Translations under genes and position numbers: made by a program
Shown here: piece by piece, positions 41,038 through 49,552 of the stretch
Layout: each line of letters begins with the position of its first letter
How positions within the stretch are numbered: position 1 is the first letter of the stretch
Notes under the pieces: model-generated
Told to the model about the DNA's origin: nothing
The model's database searches: none
What the model saw: the letters and a program-made list of their open reading frames with translations, nothing else
Assembly (NCBI GenBank): GCA_021203145.1
Contig: JAJQBS010000041.1
Coordinates: 1 to 58,953, forward strand
Direction of reading: 5' to 3'
Length of the DNA: 58,953 bases
Origin: Lachnospiraceae bacterium
Lineage (GTDB): Bacteria > Bacillota > Clostridia > Lachnospirales > Lachnospiraceae

Positions 41038-41332
41038 AATTGTACCTCCACTGCGTCTTCATTATACACGTGTTAAATACGTGTGCCAATCGTTTTTAAT
41101 AAGAGCATTTTGCCAGAATAAGCCATACCAAATTGTCAATCATACAATTGGATATCTTAATTTTCTTGTATGGATTTAAGCAGCAGCATCGGTCAGGATA
41201 TTGTACAGGATGCACTGCAAAGATACGGAACTGCGCTTGTCCTGTCAGATATTTCTCCGACTTTCTGGTCAGCTTCCGGAGGATCAGAATCCTCGTCAGT
41301 ACGCTGATGGAAGGCCTATTTCGAAAAAATAT

Positions 41333-41394
41333 GTTTTTCTTAACAATACTGGGAAATCGCATAACGAAGTTCTGCGCGGCGAGCGATCATGAAA
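41333..41394 (+). pseudogene. Short remnant of an AAA/PD-(D/E)XK paralogue
   Basis: Codons reading LGNRITKFCAASDHE closely match LGNRITELCAESDREI of the intact gene downstream (about 42182-42228). The rest of 41096-41332 has no recognised family in any frame. It marks a lost second copy immediately upstream of the intact gene. Confidence 0.55.
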
Positions 41395-41437
41395 AAGTCC
41401 GGCTGCCTCAAAACCTTTTTGAGGAGCCGGACTTTTC
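41395..41437 (+). terminator. Terminator
   Basis: AAGTCCGGCT (41395-41404) and AGCCGGACTT (41425-41434) enclose CTCAAAA/TTTTTGAG; followed by TTCTTG. Similar, weaker sequence at 43495-43538 after the paralogous gene. Confidence 0.75.
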
Positions 41438-41472
41438 TTGCGTGTACAACATTGTTTGTCTATTGTGTTTTT

Positions 41473-41517
41473 GTATCCGTTCAGGATATGTACTTTCGTA
41501 TCTGTTCAGGACAGTTA
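41473..41517 (+). repeat. 25-bp direct repeat
   Basis: GTATCCGTTCAGGA (41473-41486) and GTATCTGTTCAGGA (41498-41511) are 25 bp apart; the second continues as CAGTTAC, resembling half of the TTCGTAACTGT hairpin repeat. Confidence 0.5.
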
Positions 41518-41524
41518 CATTTTT

Positions 41525-41583
41525 TATGCACACGGTCGCGTAAGGAGTTTTATGGCCTACGCCATACGCGGCTGGCGCGACGA
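41525..41583 (+). repeat. Palindromic TATGCACA element, copy F
   Basis: TATGCACA, outer stem CGCGT/ACGCG, bulge AAGGAGTTT, inner stem TGGC/GCCA with loop CTAC, then GGCTGGCGCGACG. Intergenic, about 230 bp upstream of the AAA/PD-(D/E)XK gene. Confidence 0.7.
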
Positions 41584-41818
41584 GTGGGGGACAAGTCTCC
41601 CTACTCGAAATCCCTTTTTGAGTTAGTGGAATTATAACATCAGGGGGCACGGTCAAGCAGAAAATGGAGGAAAAAATATCAGGTTTTCCTTGCCGCTTCC
41701 AGGCTTGCATGATAGAATCATGAGTATAGAAACACCCTTCGCTGAGGTTCGAAGACAAAAACGCAGCCCATGAAAAAAGTTCGCGTCTGGGCGGCGGCGA
41801 TGAGAGGAGGCGTAAAGA

Positions 41819-43405
41819 ATGCCCAAAAAGTTTAATACGACCGCTATCTGTATTCCTGAAAGACATTATATGGTAAATACCTCCAACCGTATTCAACAGA
41901 TCGTGGAGGAGCTGGTCGAGCAAAATAAATATTTTACAATCAACAGAGCCAGACAATACGGAAAAACCACTACACTTTTTCGACTGAAGGCAGCGCTGCA
42001 GACGGACTATTATGTAGCAAAAATATCTTTTGAGGGACTGGGAGAAACGGCCAGATACGAGAGTGGCCTGGTGCAGATTTTTGTTGAGGAGGTTGGAAAG
42101 CAGCTAAGGCGGACATCATTAAAAAAAGAGCTTCTGGATGGCTGGTGTGAGCCATTTACTGAAAATGCTTCCTTAACAGCGCTGGGAAATCGCATAACGG
42201 AGCTCTGCGCGGAGAGCGATCGTGAAATTGTTCTGATGATTGATGAAGTTGATGCGGTTTCAAATAATAAATTATTTTTAAATTTTCTCGGCATGCTGCG
42301 CAGGAAATATATCAGTTCAAACGAAGGAGAAGATACGACTTTTAAAAGTGTGATTCTGGCGGGCGTATATGATATTAAAAATGTTCAGATTAAAATGAGA
42401 ACGGATGAGGAACACCAGTATAATTCACCCTGGAATATTTCTGCGGATTTTGATATAGATCTCTCTTTTCACGCAGATGAAATTGCGGTAATGCTGAACG
42501 AATACCGAGACGACTACGCGCTTGATTTTGATACCGCCTGGTTTGCCGGTCAGATTTATAATTATACATCCGGCTATCCATTTCTTGTGTCCAGACTTTG
42601 CTGGCTGCTGGATGAAAAAGTATCCCGGGATCCTGACTTCGGGACGAGGCGGGCGGCATGGACACAGGCTGGATTTTTAAGAGCCGTGAAGCTTATTCTG
42701 AAAGAGCAGAATACACTTTTTGATGATTTGAATAAAAAACTGGACTCCAATAAACAATTGAAAAATCTGGTGTATCAGATAGCGGTCTGTCGGAAAAATG
42801 TGCCTTTCAATTTAAACGATAATCTGGTAAAGCTTGGGTTTATGTTTGGATGGCTGAAGGAACTAAATGGAATGACAGTGATATCTAACCGCATATTTGA
42901 GACGATCATCTGTGATAAACTGATCCAGGAGAAGACGACGAGCAGGATCTACCAGGCAGCCGATCTGGAAAAGTATCAGATGAAAACCGCATCAGGGCTG
43001 AACATGGATGAGATTATAGATCGCTTTGCCGCGCATTATAAAAGCATCTATGCGGACCGGACCTCTGATTTTCTGGAGAATGAGGGCAGGCTGATTTTTC
43101 TTACATTTCTGAAACCGATCATCAATGGAAGCGGGAATTACTACATGGAGCCGGAGCTTTTTGATAAGACCAGAACGGATATCGTTGTAGATTATCAGGG
43201 ACGACAATATATTATCGAGGCCAAGATCTGGCATGGGGAGAGCTATGAGCAGACAGGCAGGGAACAGCTTTGCGGTTATCTGAAACGGTATAACCAGCCT
43301 GTCGGCTGGCTGCTCAGCTTCTGCTTTAATGCGAAGAAGGAAAAACTGACCGGGACACGGACGATTGAAATGGATGGGAAAATGATCCGGGAGACGGTAG
43401 TGTGA
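41819..43405 (+). CDS. AAA-like ATPase with C-terminal PD-(D/E)XK nuclease-like domain
   Basis: 528 residues. The ATPase start shows FTINRARQYGKTTTLFRLKA (Walker-A-like RxxGKTT) and EIVLMIDEVDAVSNN (Walker B, about residue 140). A middle helical region includes FHADEIAVMLNEYRDDY and YTSGYPFLVSRLCWLLDEKV. The C-terminal nuclease-like domain has RTDIVVDYQGRQYIIEAKIW, i.e. Asp then Glu-x-Lys. The family is common in Lachnospiraceae and Bacteroidetes and is thought to be mobile or defence-linked, but its activity is unproven. GAGGAGG precedes ATG 41819. Related broken copies lie at 27833 and 44739. This one appears complete. Confidence 0.85.
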   Translation: MPKKFNTTAICIPERHYMVNTSNRIQQIVEELVEQNKYFTINRARQYGKTTTLFRLKAALQTDYYVAKISFEGLGETARYESGLVQIFVEEVGKQLRRTSLKKELLDGWCEPFTENASLTALGNRITELCAESDREIVLMIDEVDAVSNNKLFLNFLGMLRRKYISSNEGEDTTFKSVILAGVYDIKNVQIKMRTDEEHQYNSPWNISADFDIDLSFHADEIAVMLNEYRDDYALDFDTAWFAGQIYNYTSGYPFLVSRLCWLLDEKVSRDPDFGTRRAAWTQAGFLRAVKLILKEQNTLFDDLNKKLDSNKQLKNLVYQIAVCRKNVPFNLNDNLVKLGFMFGWLKELNGMTVISNRIFETIICDKLIQEKTTSRIYQAADLEKYQMKTASGLNMDEIIDRFAAHYKSIYADRTSDFLENEGRLIFLTFLKPIINGSGNYYMEPELFDKTRTDIVVDYQGRQYIIEAKIWHGESYEQTGREQLCGYLKRYNQPVGWLLSFCFNAKKEKLTGTRTIEMDGKMIRETVV

Positions 43406-43494
43406 TGAAAACAGAAAAAAATTCATGGGTCAGGGTACCAAAAGCCATGGATCTTCGGGGAAATTTGAGAAATTCCCTGTAAACAACCCTGCAA

Positions 43495-43538
43495 AAAGTT
43501 CGGCTGTTTCAAAACCTTATTGAGCGACCGGCCTTTTT
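43495..43538 (+). terminator. Probable terminator
   Basis: Imperfect stem CGGCTGTTTCA / TGAGCGACCG followed by GGCCTTTTTC, about 90 bp after the AAA/PD-(D/E)XK gene. Confidence 0.5.
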
Positions 43539-43603
43539 CGATGAAACAGGTGGCCGGGGGGAATACCAGGAGCCATATAATGAGATGATGAGGAGCAGAC
43601 CCG

Positions 43604-43918
43604 ATGAAAAAATGCAGAATTACGGTCATGAGGATTGCATGCTACAAGGATCTCATGGAAGCATATGAGAACCCGATTCCGAACGCCTGTGATATGGTGG
43701 AAGGACAGGTTTTTGTCGCGAATGGCTGGCAAAAACCGGAGGGATTTTGCGACAGCGCGTGGGAAAGCATTTCTCCATTTGTAATGACGCTCTCTTATGG
43801 TGGTGAGGATATATACAGCGGATGGATGAAGAATAAAAAATCTGCGTTGATCTCCTGCAATGACGGATTTCGGCCGGTCAGTTTTTTGATTGAAGCACTG
43901 GATGAAGATATCGGGTAG
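43604..43918 (+). CDS. TIGR04076 family protein
   Basis: 104 residues. The conserved pattern of this family is visible: an N-terminal basic strand (KKCRITVMRIACYKDL), CDMVEGQVF, GFCDSAWESISPFVMTLSYG and a C-terminal CNDGFRPVSFLIE. Members are small, cysteine-containing proteins of unknown function. GAGGAG precedes ATG 43604. It lies between a nuclease-like gene and the sulfoxide reductase gene, without obvious coupling. Confidence 0.75.
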   Translation: MKKCRITVMRIACYKDLMEAYENPIPNACDMVEGQVFVANGWQKPEGFCDSAWESISPFVMTLSYGGEDIYSGWMKNKKSALISCNDGFRPVSFLIEALDEDIG

Positions 43919-44025
43919 ACTTTCCTGAAAAATGTGTTATGATGGCATCAAATCAATGCTTTAGCTGTTTATATGAAGGATAGTCCTGGAATAGATCATA
44001 ATAGCAACAGGGGAGGCGCAATATT

Positions 44026-44616
44026 ATGAGAAACGATTCAGATATAAAAGCGTACCGTCAGCTTGCCCGGCAGCTGGAGGGCCTGTTTGAGGGTGAGACT
44101 GATTTGATCGCCAACCTTGCGAATGCAAGCGCGCTGCTTAATGAGGCTTTGGAAGATATCAACTGGGTCGGGTTTTATTTCCTGAAAGAAAAAATAAATA
44201 AACAGGTTACACTTGCAGCGCAGGGGGCTGATGAGACTTTGCCGGCAAACAATTCATCGGCGGGGAAAGAGCTTGTCCTCGGCCCATTTCAGGGACGGGC
44301 TGCCTGTGTGCGGATTCCCATTGGAAAGGGTGTCTGCGGCACAGCGGTGCAGCAGGATCAGGTACAGCGCGTGATGGATGTGCATCAGTTTCCGGGGCAT
44401 ATTGCCTGCGATTGTGCGTCCCGATCAGAGATCGTGCTTCCGCTTCACGCGAATGGGCAGATTGCAGGAGTGCTTGATATCGACAGTCCTCTGGTAGGGC
44501 GCTTTACAGAGGAAGATCAGGAAGGTCTGTTGCTGTGCGCGGCAGTAATTGAGAAGATGTTATGCGCAGCTGCTGCGTTGAAAATGCCATGTGTAGTTGC
44601 AAATGAGCATACATAA
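44026..44616 (+). CDS. msrC: GAF-domain free methionine-(R)-sulfoxide reductase
   Basis: 196 residues. GAF-fold fRMsr signature: INWVGFYFL, then ACVRIPIGKGVCGTAV with the catalytic-region cysteine, VMDVHQFPGHIACDCASRSE with the second and third cysteines, and IVLPLHANGQIAGVLDIDSP. It reduces free methionine-R-sulfoxide using thioredoxin. Residues about 58-85 (NKQVTLAAQGADETLPANNS) are an insertion relative to the usual about 160-residue protein. GGGGAGG precedes ATG 44026. It has its own unit; the regulator is not evident. Confidence 0.87.
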   Translation: MRNDSDIKAYRQLARQLEGLFEGETDLIANLANASALLNEALEDINWVGFYFLKEKINKQVTLAAQGADETLPANNSSAGKELVLGPFQGRAACVRIPIGKGVCGTAVQQDQVQRVMDVHQFPGHIACDCASRSEIVLPLHANGQIAGVLDIDSPLVGRFTEEDQEGLLLCAAVIEKMLCAAAALKMPCVVANEHT

Positions 44617-44738
44617 TGTATAATACAATTTGATAAATGCTGCGAGAGTCTGAATCTCTGGAAAAGCCATGCCGGCCCAATAAAATGCAGGAAGGCCTGG
44701 CAGTGTGGTGGAAAATGTGAGCAGGGAGGTATGCGCAG

Positions 44739-46092
44739 ATGGGATATTTCTTAAACAGCAGGGATAGCTTTATCCTGTATCAAAGTGAAACAACGATGCC
44801 CTATTTTATCGACAAATCGCTAATGCTGGGAGATTTGATTCCTTTTGTAGAGCAGGGGAATCAGAGCCTTTGCATCACAAGACCCCGGCGTTTTGGAAAA
44901 TCGGTAATTGCCGCCATGATTGGCGCGTATTTTAGCAAAGGACAGGACGGGGGAACTGTTTTTGACTCGCTTAAGATAGCGGACAATCCTAAATATCGGG
45001 ATCATTTAAACCAGCACGATGTTATTTATATCGATTTCAGCAAGTGCGATGATGACTGCAGCAATTATCGGGACTATATTACAAATATAAAAGATCTTTT
45101 GCGCGAGGATCTACATGAAGCCTGGCCGGAAGTGCGGTTCCGCGAAAAGGGGACTCCTTATGAGGATATGAAACGAATTTTTGAGAAGACCGGGACACGG
45201 TTTGTTCTGGTTTTTGATGAATGGGATTTCATATTTCAGAGAGATTTTTTTACGGAAAAAGATCGAAAAAGTTATGTCAGTTTTCTGGCAAACATGACCA
45301 AGGGGGCAGCCTGCGTTTCATTTACCTATATGACGGGAGTTTTGCCAATATATGTCCTGCATCGCCCTTTGATGCAGGACGTAGGCCTCGCCTCGCACGA
45401 CAGTGCGACTATAAATGGCGAGGCTTTCCCGAACAAATATTCTCAGAGCGCGACTCTTAATAATTTTATGGAATATACCATGGCTACACAGCCGATGTAC
45501 AACGAATACTTCGGATTTACAGAAGAAGAAGTGGACGATCTTTACGAAAGATACTGCAGTTTTCAGGCTAAGCCGGTTATTACAAGAGAGGAATTGAGCT
45601 ATTGGTATGACGGTTATCATACAGCTGCCGGAACGAGAATGTACAATCCGCGGTCTGTCGTATATGCCTTGACAAATAATCACCTGTCGAGCTATTGGAC
45701 CGGCTCGGGGCAATATTCGGAGATTTCAACGTACATTGCGGGCGATACTGGCAAAATTGACGGACTGAAGGACGATGTGATTATGCTGGCTGCCGGGGAA
45801 TCTGTTCCAGCAAAAGTAGAGGAGTATGCTGCCACAGCGATGAATTTAAATACAAAAGAAGAAGTGTTTTCCGCAATGGTTGTGTATGGTTTCCTGAATT
45901 ATGAAGAAGGCTGTGTGCAGATACCGAACAAGGAGCTGATGGATGAATTTGAGAAAACAATTCGGAGAGAGGCTTTTGAGATTTAAAGGAAAGCTGGGCG
46001 AGAAACCAAAAACCTGCGGGCGAATTCTGGCGGTTGGGATTGGATACCAGAAGAAAAATAAAAAGCATCAATGCAGAATAGAAATATTATAG
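44739..46092 (+). pseudogene. AAA-ATPase/PD-(D/E)XK protein lacking its nuclease core
   Basis: The first 415 codons (to 45986) encode the ATPase half: YFIDKSLMLGDLIPFVEQGN, Walker A ITRPRRFGKSVIAAMIGAYF, Walker B FVLVFDEWDFIF, and the WYDGYHTAAGTRMYNPRS segment. After EAFEI a stop occurs; in another frame the last about 34 codons of the family follow (TCGRILAVGIGYQ … CRIEIL, to 46092). The PD-(D/E)XK catalytic residues in between have been deleted, about 120 codons. It is the mirror image of 27833-28696, which keeps the nuclease and lacks the ATPase. GGGAGG precedes ATG 44739, so a truncated ATPase might still be made. Confidence 0.8.
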
Positions 46093-46192
46093 TTTCGTAA
46101 AAGCTCATGATGTCACACACAATGAACCTCTGTGGCCCTCTCGATGAGAATCAATGGGTAATACACCGCTTAAGGAAGGAACTTCACGATTT

Positions 46193-46256
46193 GTCGGTTT
46201 TTTAAACAGCCTGGTCGGTTTCGTGAATTGGAAAATGGAATGTTCTCATTTATAAT
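46193..46256 (+). promoter_or_regulatory. Promoter with paired AraC-type sites before the sugar-binding protein gene
   Basis: GTCGGTTTTTTAAACAG at 46193 and GTCGGTTTCGTG at 46214 are direct repeats exactly 21 bp apart, ending just before -35 TTGGAA (46228-46233), 17-bp spacer and TATAAT (46251-46256). The same arrangement occurs at 51047. The layout fits an activator of the AraC/YesN type. Confidence 0.7.
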
Positions 46257-46299
46257 TATCCTATCAAAAACAAAATAACATGTATGAAGGGAGAAAGAA

Positions 46300-47592
46300 A
46301 TGAGAAGAAAAATAATAACGCTGACGCTGGCAGTTGCTATGTCGATGAGCCTTTCCGGAGGGCTTTCCGCGCAGGCAGAGGAAGCAAACATGACGGTATT
46401 CTGGTGGGGAAATCAGGTACGAAACGAAAGGACACAGGAAATTCTGGATATGTTTGCCCAGGAGAATCCGGGAGTTACTTTTGATGGACAGTTTGCGGAT
46501 GGGACAGATTACTGGACGAGATTGGCAACCTTGTCTGCCGGCGGAAGTATTCCGGACGTGATCCAGATGGATTATCTGTATATTGAGCAGTATGCGGCCA
46601 ATGATCTGCTGCTGGATCTAACCCCTTACATTGAAGACGGAACAATTGATGTCAGCAATGTCTCGGATACGATCCTGAGTACTGGTGAAATCGATGGAAA
46701 GATATATGGTCTTTGCAATGGAATCAATTCCCCGGCTTTAATGTACAATAAAACTTTACTGGATGAGGCAGGAATTGAAGTGCCGGACTATATGACACTG
46801 GATCAGTTTAAAGATATCTGCAGAGAGGTTTATGAGAAAACCGGCTACAAAACGAGTCTTACACTTGGAAGCAGCACGTCGACGGCATATTTAGAATACC
46901 TTCTGAGAAGTCATGGTCTGCAGCTTTACGGAGATGGTGCGTTTGGCGTGAACGGCGCGGAAGACTTTGAGGAATTTTTCGAGCTGCTGGAGATCGGTAT
47001 CACGGAAGGCTGGCATGTGGATCCAAGCGTATATGTGGAACGTCAGGCTGCCAGTGTAGAACAGGATTGCCTTGTTTATGGCAGTTCGCCGGAGACCATG
47101 TCCTGGTGCGCATTTTATGCTTCCAATCAGCTTGTAGCGATGCAGAATGCGGCACCAGAGGGGATCGAAATCGGAATTACTACATGGCCGACGGATGATC
47201 CGGAGGCATCCAATTACCTGAAACCAAGCCAGTTTTTCTGTATCAGCGCAGATACGGAATATCCAGAGATTGCAGCGCAGCTTTTGAATTATATTACGAA
47301 TTCGGTAGAATGCAATAATGTACTGCTTGGAGAGAGAGGAGTGCCGATTTCTTCCGTAGTTGCAGAGTCTATTTCGGATAATCTTTCGGAAAAAGAGCAG
47401 GAGGTTGTGACATATATCAACGATGTGATAACACCTATGTGTTCTACAATTAATCCGCCCTCACCGGAAAATGCCAGCGAAGTGATCAGCCTGATTGATG
47501 GACTGACGGAAAAGGTTTTATATCAGGAGATTACTCCGAAGGAAGCAGCTGAACAGTTATATGAAGAAGGAAACGCGATTCTCGCTTCCTGA
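46300..47592 (+). CDS. CUT1-type sugar ABC transporter substrate-binding protein
   Basis: 430 residues. Signal peptide about 1-26 (AVAMSMSLSGGLSAQAEE), without lipobox cysteine. Family 1 binding protein: MTVFWWGNQVRNERTQEILD, DGTDYWTRLATLSAGGSIPD, VIQMDYLYIEQYA, DGKIYGLCNGINSPALMYNK and LDEAGIEVPDYMTLDQFKDI. It delivers an oligosaccharide or glycoside to the permeases at 51168-52902. GGGAG precedes ATG 46300. Its promoter shares an operator pair with the permease promoter. A strong terminator follows the gene, so expression above the downstream regulators is expected. Confidence 0.87.
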   Translation: MRRKIITLTLAVAMSMSLSGGLSAQAEEANMTVFWWGNQVRNERTQEILDMFAQENPGVTFDGQFADGTDYWTRLATLSAGGSIPDVIQMDYLYIEQYAANDLLLDLTPYIEDGTIDVSNVSDTILSTGEIDGKIYGLCNGINSPALMYNKTLLDEAGIEVPDYMTLDQFKDICREVYEKTGYKTSLTLGSSTSTAYLEYLLRSHGLQLYGDGAFGVNGAEDFEEFFELLEIGITEGWHVDPSVYVERQAASVEQDCLVYGSSPETMSWCAFYASNQLVAMQNAAPEGIEIGITTWPTDDPEASNYLKPSQFFCISADTEYPEIAAQLLNYITNSVECNNVLLGERGVPISSVVAESISDNLSEKEQEVVTYINDVITPMCSTINPPSPENASEVISLIDGLTEKVLYQEITPKEAAEQLYEEGNAILAS

Positions 47593-47610
47593 TCGGATAA
47601 GAGGATTAAG

Positions 47611-47640
47611 AGCGCTGTGATTTTTTCACAGCGCTTTCCG
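47611..47640 (+). terminator. Terminator after the binding-protein gene
   Basis: Perfect 10-bp stem AGCGCTGTGA / TCACAGCGCT with loop TTTTT; followed by TTCCG. It separates the highly expressed binding protein from the kinase gene. Confidence 0.75.
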
Positions 47641-47776
47641 AATTTTCAAAAGTATTTCAGGCTTTTGTTTTGATATGGGACGAACGGAATAAAAGAAAAA
47701 TACGGATTGCTGCCATTTGAAGAAAACAATTGTCAGAAGGTATCTGAAGCAAGGACAGAAAGTATAAAGAGCGATC

Positions 47777-49552
47777 ATGAAAAGAAAATTAGATAACATG
47801 CCATTAAAACAAAAAATGCTTTCAATCCTGTTTGTGGGAATTTTTGTGACAGCATTCACTGCCCTTATAGTGGTGCTGGCTGTTTCTGCTCTATACCGCG
47901 ATATGCTTTTTCAGGAGATCTCATATTCCCTTTCCTGCTCCGCAAAGGAAATTTCTGCTTATCTGCAGGATATGGAGGGACTGTCCATGATGCTCTTGTC
48001 CGATGACAGCATACAAGAAGACCTGACGGAAATACAAGAAGCACCTGATTCCCTGAAAGCCTCTAATGCAGTACAAAGCCTCCGATCAAGTATCGGCGGG
48101 TATTATCAGACGTATTCAGATAATATTTTGCAATATATTACGTTATATGCTCAGTCATCTACGGCCTATACCAATATACTGCGTGCGGATGAGACGCCAG
48201 TGAAAATACAGGAGGAAATGATCACATTGGCTGGACTGGAAAAAGGGAAACCACTCTGGATTACAGATTATCTAGATACCTATGGATTGTTTCTGGTGAG
48301 AAGTATACGAAAGATAAAAAATGCGTCCCTGGATCAATTGGGGACAATTTTGCTGAATATTGATGTGGGAGAGCTTATTGCTTCTGCTACGGAATTTGAG
48401 TCACGGTATGAGGAAACAGCTTATATTCTGTCAAAAGATGGAGAGGCTATTTATCATACGTCGAATTTGTCAGAAGATACCGCAGAAGGGCTGATTGCGG
48501 AAAATGTGACGGAATATGTTGTGTATCGGGGAGAAAACGGAAGGTATTTTGTGGTGCATGGCAGCCTTCCGGACTATGGATGGGATTATTATTGCATGAT
48601 ATCCTATGATGCACTTGCAAACCGTATTCAGAGAATTTTTCAGGTATGTCTGGCAGTGATAGCGTTGGTTGTACTGTTGATGACTTTCTGCTCCCAAAAA
48701 CTGATGGGGCAGGTATTGATTCATATTAGTACTCTGACAGATAAAATGAAGCAATTTCAAAGGGACAACACTAAAATGCCGCAGGCAGGCTGCGATTATA
48801 CGAACAGAGAAGATGAACTTGGTCTGATGCATCGTCAATTTGATGAGATGTGTCAGACGATTATCCGGCTGATTCAGGAAAACTATGTGAATGAAATCTT
48901 GAAAAAGGAGACACGCCTGAAAATGTTGGAGGATCAGATCAACCCACATTTTCTGTATAATACGTTAGGTTCTGTTAAATGGCGCGCGCAGGCGATTGGA
49001 GAGGAAGATATTGTTTGCATGGTGGATGCGCTGAGTACTCTGCTCAGGTTTTCTCTTAATAGTGATGAAGGACATTTTACACTGGGGGATGAGATGGAAA
49101 TAGTTTCTTCTTATCTGACGATACAAAAAATGAGGTATGAAGAACGCCTGACGATAGAAAATCGTATTGAGCCAGATTATTATGTAATTCGGATTCCCAA
49201 GCTGTCGGTTCAGCCTCTTGTAGAAAATGCGGTAGCATATGGTGTCGAGTCAGAGATTGATGGTGCGGAAATTATTCTGGATGCTGTTGTTTTGGAAGGA
49301 ATTCTGCATATATATGTGAAAAACACGGGATCTGAAATGGAAGAAAATCTGATGGATAAGCTAAAAAATGGAGAACGGTCTCCTCATGGGCATGGAATAG
49401 GGATTGCGAATATAGATAGTCGGATAAAAATGCAATATGGCGATCATTTTGGGATCCTTTTGTATCAGGATGACGATTACGCGACGGCAGAGCTGGTTAT
49501 CCCTGCGGAACAGGAGTGTAGAAATGTTAAAACTGATGATAGCGGACGATGA
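47777..49552 (+). CDS. YesM-like sensor histidine kinase
   Basis: 591 residues. One N-terminal helix (LSILFVGIFVTAFTALIVVL), an extracellular sensing region of about 250 residues, a second helix (VCLAVIALVVLLMTF, about 290-305), HAMP, then the His_kinase domain with QINPHFLYNTLGSVKWRA (phosphorylated His391) and a HATPase region ending in HGHGIGIANIDSRIKM. This class partners with YesN-type AraC regulators to control carbohydrate importers. ATG 47777 has only a weak ribosome site. Its end overlaps the regulator start by 29 nt, indicating translational coupling. The ligand is unknown. Confidence 0.85.
   Translation: MKRKLDNMPLKQKMLSILFVGIFVTAFTALIVVLAVSALYRDMLFQEISYSLSCSAKEISAYLQDMEGLSMMLLSDDSIQEDLTEIQEAPDSLKASNAVQSLRSSIGGYYQTYSDNILQYITLYAQSSTAYTNILRADETPVKIQEEMITLAGLEKGKPLWITDYLDTYGLFLVRSIRKIKNASLDQLGTILLNIDVGELIASATEFESRYEETAYILSKDGEAIYHTSNLSEDTAEGLIAENVTEYVVYRGENGRYFVVHGSLPDYGWDYYCMISYDALANRIQRIFQVCLAVIALVVLLMTFCSQKLMGQVLIHISTLTDKMKQFQRDNTKMPQAGCDYTNREDELGLMHRQFDEMCQTIIRLIQENYVNEILKKETRLKMLEDQINPHFLYNTLGSVKWRAQAIGEEDIVCMVDALSTLLRFSLNSDEGHFTLGDEMEIVSSYLTIQKMRYEERLTIENRIEPDYYVIRIPKLSVQPLVENAVAYGVESEIDGAEIILDAVVLEGILHIYVKNTGSEMEENLMDKLKNGERSPHGHGIGIANIDSRIKMQYGDHFGILLYQDDDYATAELVIPAEQECRNVKTDDSGR

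Noticed and set aside
11258..41533. TTATGCACA motifs read as DnaA boxes
   Set aside because: They fit the relaxed TTATNCACA consensus, but they are isolated, each is part of the same palindromic element, and no dnaA/dnaN or AT-rich unwinding region is near.
41133..41543. 136-codon hydrophobic/Cys-rich reading on +
   Set aside because: It passes through a terminator, a gene scrap and a repeat; no ribosome site and no domain. Considered non-coding.
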